Assembly (NCBI GenBank): GCA_003024985.2
Contig: PXIH01S0012083.1
Length of the DNA: 11,694 nucleotides
From: Euperipatoides rowelli
Lineage: Eukaryota > Onychophora > Udeonychophora > Euonychophora > Peripatopsidae
Direction: 5' to 3' (one strand)
The position numbers and the translations under genes were made by a program. Positions 8,298-11,694 of this stretch are shown here, in pieces (within the stretch, counting starts at the first letter, position 1; the number at the start of each line of letters is the position of its first letter). The notes under the pieces were generated by a model. It was given only the letters and a program-made list of their open reading frames with translations, had not been told where the DNA came from and made no database searches.

Positions 8298-8358
8298 TGT
8301 AATTTATAAGTAGCATTTGTCTTAACTTAAGACAAAATCTACTTATAAATTGCATTAA
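8294..8358. repeat. 65-bp palindrome bounded by TTAA in right arm
   Basis: Positions 8294-8326 are complementary to 8326-8358 with about three mismatches. The centre GTCTTAACTTAAGAC is perfect. TTAA occurs at each outer end (8294-8297 and 8355-8358), so the palindrome itself looks like a tiny TTAA-flanked unit. Confidence 0.85.
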
Positions 8359-8601
8359 AGTAGGCTACTTCAAGAGGCTCCAAAGTCAATGCAAAGAGAA
8401 ATAAATAGTAGGCTACTTACAGTAGATGCAAGGTCCCATGAAAACATCACCAACTTGATGTTAAAACAATAATTAAAAACAGATCCAAGAAACTAATTAT
8501 TTTTTAAATAAAAGTGAAAATTATAGACTTAGTATTACGTTTATAATCATAAATTTCAATCAGTGCAGTAAAATAGTTATTTTCCTGCTTTTAAAGCTTA
8601 A

Positions 8602-8657
8602 TACACCTTATTTTGTAATAAAAACTGAATAGCCTACACTTTATTTTGTAATAAAAA
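8602..8657 (+). repeat. Local duplication of a 23-bp AT-rich unit
   Basis: The unit (8602-8624) begins TACACCTTATTTTGTAAT and recurs at 8635-8657 with one change, at a 33-base period. It explains the repeated peptide in the spurious minus-strand frame over this region. Confidence 0.85.
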
Positions 8658-8807
8658 GAAAAGTAATGTTTTTTTTTTATAAACAGTAGGAAATATGAGA
8701 CTTCTTTAAATGACCGATTCCAGTTTGGAATTACCTTATTAGGCTTATTTATAAAATGGTTAAATATTGATATTACAAATACAAATATGTCGGACAACAA
8801 CAGACTA

Positions 8808-8844
8808 TAGTCCAGCGAGGTTGTCCCTAGTCCAGCGAGGTTGT
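8808..8844 (+). repeat. Tandem 17-bp repeat TAGTCCAGCGAGGTTGT
   Basis: Two exact copies (8808-8824 and 8828-8844) at a 20-base period. The unit is much more GC-rich than the flanks. The function is unknown. Confidence 0.85.
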
Positions 8845-8857
8845 TTGTACACAAGTT

Positions 8858-9134
8858 ATTTTTATTTTATACTGCAGCTATTCTCTCTAGACTCTAGTCT
8901 GAGTTTGAGGGGAAAGAGGTCCCTATCCATCTCATAAAAACTTATTACATTCTTCTCCAATACAATCTTTTTTAAAAAAATTATAACTGGCTATACCACT
9001 TCTTGTCATTTATATTTTAATTAACTTTTTTTTTAGATGTTACCTGTCAATTTGTATCAGTTCTTAATAGCCTACTATAAATTAAATAGTGGGAAATTTC
9101 CTAATTATCATGAAAAAATGACTCCCACTGCCCN
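8858..9134. other. AT-rich non-coding stretch, nothing recognised
   Basis: A T-rich run followed by AG at 9037 imitates a splice acceptor, but no protein-like frame follows it. Confidence 0.45.
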
Positions 9135-9256
9135 TTTTTTTTTTGGGGGGGGGGGGGGGTTACCCCCTCCCCCCAGATCACCCACCATGGCTCTGTCCTT
9201 GGACTTCTCTGTGGTCCTAAGAGCCTACATGGAGAAATAGAAAAGTCGGCACCTAT
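9135..9256 (-). mobile_element. Element fragment ending AGTCGGCACCTAT, with T10-G15 tract
   Basis: T10 (9135-9144) runs directly into G15 (9145-9159), then a C-rich patch that could pair with the G run. A less AT-biased stretch containing CACCATGGCTCTGTCC follows, and the segment ends in AGTCGGCACCTAT (9244-9256), the inverted partner of the tip at 7484. Composition is sharply different from the surrounding DNA, which supports an inserted element. The homopolymers are also a likely place for assembly error (N at 9134). Confidence 0.5.
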
Positions 9257-10613
9257 CATGAGGATGTTTTCCCTCTAGTAATGGAAAATCAAAGTAATGT
9301 CTAAGTGAGTTAGACAATAACCAAAAATCATTTATTTTCAAATCCAGAAAGTACTTTGCACAATAATGTACTTTACTTTGAAGTGAGATATGTGAGCGAG
9401 TTTGATCTAAGTTGATCATCCTTTGTTGTTTGTGTACTTCTTTTCATGTTTGGAAATATACGAGGATCAGAATAATCTATAAATGACAAAGATGAAGCTC
9501 ACATTCCAATCTGTTGTCTGGATAAAACATTTTAATTGTGGGAACAAAAAGAGTACAATGATCGTTCAATAACCACAACATCAAACATGTTCCTTTTGCA
9601 GGTTATGATCGTTTTAAAAGAATTAAAAATCAATATTTAACTGTTCCTGTGTGTAGATAAACTGGATAGATGTATCGTGGTGTTTTTTGCCTGTCACCCC
9701 ATGCTAATAATGGTTTCTTGCTCACAACATGTTTATTAATAGCAATTACCTGTTCATGTAATTAAATGTTAATGTTTACTCAACCAATTGAAAAATGAAC
9801 NACTATTTTAAATCTTTGCTGCAATATTTAATCCTTTTGGTAATTTTAAAGACAGGAGATTGTGATGAATTCATTTCATTTTACTGTATTTATTTGATTC
9901 GGTTATCTGAGGTGAAAGCCAATTTATTTTATTCATTTGTTTATAACCGTAATTGCAGCTTTACTATTTGATGGTAAAGTTGTAATCACAGACTGAGAGG
10001 TGAATGANATTTCTAATTGTCTCACGTGACCAAATCAATATTTAAATTATTCAAAAGTTTTACTTATCATGTGAATGTGTAATTTGGTTTAAAAGTCCGC
10101 ATGCACACACATGCATTCAAGACCTTTTTTCATTAAAGCCTTTATCATATTAAAACTCATCGTATAAAAGCTTTTAGCATACCGTATTGGAACTTATAAT
10201 ATATTGTCTTATGCTCTTATTTTCTTTTGCCTTTTGCTAACTGAATTTAAATAATATAGATTTAGTTTATCGGTACTTATTCTCAGTTGTAATGGAATCG
10301 TGTATTAGGCTACCTGTTTTGATGTGAAGTTTTTTATAATAAATTATTTCTTCACCCTTGTCCTGTATTTCAAGATATTTCAATATCCATTTCCAGCAGA
10401 GCAATATTCTATTTCCAACAGTGGAGCAACAACCACAACAATGCTTACGTCAGAAATAATTACTAAATTATATGATGAGTGTGGTCAATTATAAACCAGC
10501 TGTAGCCATAACATAAGCAAACATACATTCTGTTAATAATACACATTAATAATAACAACATATATAGATTATTTCTTTTTATTAATTTGCTGCATTAATA
10601 ATTTCTTTTATAG
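9257..10613. other. Non-coding stretch upstream of the dynein exon, probably intron
   Basis: No upstream dynein exon was found in the plus-strand frames here, so this is probably the preceding intron. It ends with a T-rich tract (ATTTCTTTTATAG, 10601-10613) that serves as the acceptor. Single N bases occur at 9801 and 10008. Confidence 0.55.
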
Positions 10614-10935
10614 TACTAAACTTTTTGTACGCTGGATGAATGGTAGTTGTTTGGAAGCGCCATCTATCATAGGGAGGAATCAAGAAGAACCAGTTACCTA
10701 TACTCTTTACTCTGATATTACTAATGATCCACAGATTGTAAAGATTGGAGAGTTAATTCATATCAATATGCAAGCTGTATTAACCAGTTTAGAGCGTTAT
10801 TTAAACACATGGTACATGTATCAGTCATTGTGGAAAGACGATAAACAGTTGTCCATTGAAGAATGGTCAAAAACAGTTACCTCTAATGTAGATTTTGATA
10901 ACAAACTTCAGTTTTATCAACAACTAAATGAAAAG
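10614..10935 (+). CDS. Internal exon of an axonemal dynein heavy chain (tail, just before the linker)
   Basis: Axonemal dynein heavy chains are ATP-driven motors that bend cilia and flagella. Their N-terminal tail binds intermediate chains and docks the arm on the outer doublet. This 322-bp exon has an AG acceptor (10612-10613) and a GTAAG donor (10936-10940). It starts with the last base of a split codon and ends on a codon boundary. The ATG at 10636 is internal, because the same frame is open back to the acceptor (TKLFVRW). Recognisable family patterns are LFVRWMNGSCLEAP, YTLYSDITNDPQIV, LERYLNTWYMYQSLWKDDKQ and DFDNKLQFYQQLNEK. These match the stretch between the N-terminal tail region and the linker (VRWM.GTC, FYSDI, W..Y..LW..DK, DEKL.FY). 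The look is closest to outer-arm types (DNAH5/8/10-like), but the paralogue cannot be fixed from one exon. No stop or frameshift is present, so the exon appears functional. Confidence 0.87.
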
Positions 10936-11472
10936 GTAAGAAATTGTGATTGATTAATTAATAATTAATAAATTAAAATTTTAACATTACTCAGTTGATA
11001 GACTCTAAATATTTACTGCTTGAATTTTTTCATTATATTTAGATGATATAATGATTTGCTTTGTGTAATTAGTTAAATAAGTTAATAAGGAAAGTATTGA
11101 GTTATTCATACATGATTCATTATCTGTATTTCTTTTCTGATTATTTATTTATTTTAACATGAATCTGCTTTGTTTCCAGAGATAGCTAAAGTTAAACAGA
11201 GCAGGAGTTAGAATTTGTGGGAGAATATCTAAAATTGTAGTGACTTAGAGTATGTAAATCAATTTCTAAAAAGCACATTTTATAAGAAAATTTAATTATA
11301 TGTATGTTAGGGTTATAACTTTTTTACTTTTTTTTCAAAGAAAAGATTTTCTGTATCATAAATCGTCAAACTTTTGCTTAAAAACAATGAAAAATGCCCT
11401 AATTCCTCTCATTTTTAAAAAAAGGTAAACACCAATTCAAAAATTGGAATCCCAAAATATCTAACATTACCA

Positions 11473-11490
11473 TACTACTTTTAAGTAGTA
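11473..11490. repeat. Short palindrome TACTACTT-TT-AAGTAGTA
   Basis: Eight paired bases on each side of TT lie ten bases before the HSE-like array. It may be the edge of an unrecognised repeat. Confidence 0.6.
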
Positions 11491-11500
11491 CTGTAGCATT

Positions 11501-11538
11501 TTCTGGAACTTTCTAGAACTGTTTAGAACTTTCTAGAA
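11501..11538. promoter_or_regulatory. Array of heat-shock-element-like pentamers
   Basis: Alternating TTC and GAA triplets occur every five bases, starting TTC at 11501, GAA 11506, TTC 11511 and GAA 11516. The next unit (GTT, 11521) is broken, then GAA 11526, TTC 11531 and GAA 11536. Seven of eight consecutive pentamers fit the nGAAn/nTTCn rule, and the first four form a perfect element. Heat-shock factor trimers bind three or more such units. The array is also a 20-bp tandem duplication (16 of 20 identical), which could have produced it by chance. Its place inside a dynein intron says nothing clear about which promoter it would serve. Confidence 0.5.
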
Positions 11539-11677
11539 TTTAAAACAATCTAAATCTTGGTGTATAAGTTATATAAAAAAAATTGTAAGCAAACATCTCA
11601 ACTTCATACTTTTTTATATTTCTTTCAGTGGCAATATACAGTTATAACGTCATGCAATAAAAGTTATACTACCATAC

Positions 11678-11694
11678 CAGGGGCGTAAATAGTG
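11678..11694 (+). mobile_element. Possible start of a DNA transposon, cut by window edge
   Basis: CAGGGGCGTAAATAGTG starts with CAGGGGCG, a beginning widely seen in hAT-type terminal inverted repeats of animals. Only 17 bases are available, so the call rests on this motif alone. Confidence 0.35.

Larger units (their letters stand above)
8278..8563 (-). repeat. Right arm of the large inverted repeat (fold-back block)
   Basis: The reverse complement of this arm aligns with 4427-4768 from end to end apart from small gaps and the 56-bp extra unit on the left. Its outer limit is at TAAATTTCAATCAG (8550-8563). Beyond it the flanks no longer align, apart from a few shared bases. Confidence 0.9.
10936..11694 (+). 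other. Intron following the dynein exon (incomplete)
   Basis: The intron begins GTAAGAAATTG and runs past the window edge. A T-rich tract plus CAG at 11626-11628 imitates an acceptor. The frame after it (WQYTVITSC...) soon hits a stop at the transposon-like edge and does not resemble the next part of a dynein, so I do not call an exon there. Confidence 0.65.

Noticed and set aside
8591-8854. 87-codon minus-strand open frame with a repeated FSFYYKI peptide
   Set aside because: The peptide repeat is explained by the 23-bp DNA duplication at 8602-8657 and the start lies in the tandem 17-mer region. No protein family resemblance.
9037-9240. Possible exon after a T-rich acceptor-like tract, including a G/P-rich stretch
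   Set aside because: The glycine and proline run is the translated G15/C-rich tract. No dynein or other protein similarity.
10023-10028. CACGTG E-box upstream of the dynein exon
   Set aside because: A six-base match is expected by chance, and this region is probably an intron rather than a promoter.
11629-11694. Possible next dynein exon after TTTCTTTCAG
   Set aside because: The in-phase translation does not continue dynein sequence and meets a stop within the transposon-like window end.

Overview
The window looks like nuclear DNA from an AT-rich animal genome, most likely an aquatic invertebrate. The evidence is one clean spliced exon of an axonemal dynein heavy chain with GT/AG borders and long non-coding stretches on both sides. 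There are several decayed mobile elements, including a non-LTR retrotransposon reverse-transcriptase remnant. There is no bacterial-style gene packing. Ten isolated single N bases suggest unresolved or polymorphic positions in a draft assembly. The species cannot be named from sequence alone. Apart from the dynein exon, none of the small open frames behaves like a host gene.

Layout. Bases 1-721 are AT-rich and unassigned. Bases 722-2724 hold a dispersed 15-base word (TTTACGTCCGACACC and variants) in eight copies. One pair forms a near-perfect hairpin at 872-909. Between the two groups of copies lie a 428-bp element with inverted termini (1084-1511) and a decayed coding remnant (1927-2222) that resembles the C-terminal domain of transposon-encoded proteins. 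Bases 2725-4426 hold only a short trinucleotide tract.

Bases 4427-8563 are bounded by two homologous inverted arms (342 and 286 bp), so the block could fold back on itself. The inner edge of each arm carries TTAA followed by CCTTYRAGCGGTCGCG, which resembles TTAA-targeting (piggyBac-like) termini. Each arm also contains a TTAA-bounded palindrome. The interior holds the frame-broken 3' end of a non-LTR retrotransposon on the minus strand (5099-5690) and a weaker endonuclease-like remnant (6594-6812). No intact transposase was found there.

Bases 8564-10613 contain short local duplications, a T/G homopolymer tract and an element end (AGTCGGCACCTAT) that mirrors one at 7484. The dynein exon occupies 10614-10935 on the plus strand. 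The following intron runs off the window and carries a striking array of heat-shock-element-like pentamers (11501-11538). The window ends in what looks like the first bases of another transposon (CAGGGGCG...).

Overall, this is an intron or intergenic landscape shaped by nested transposons, next to and partly inside a ciliary motor gene. No new coding system is evident. The most distinctive unexplained structures are the fold-back block, the GACACC word family and the intronic HSE-like array.
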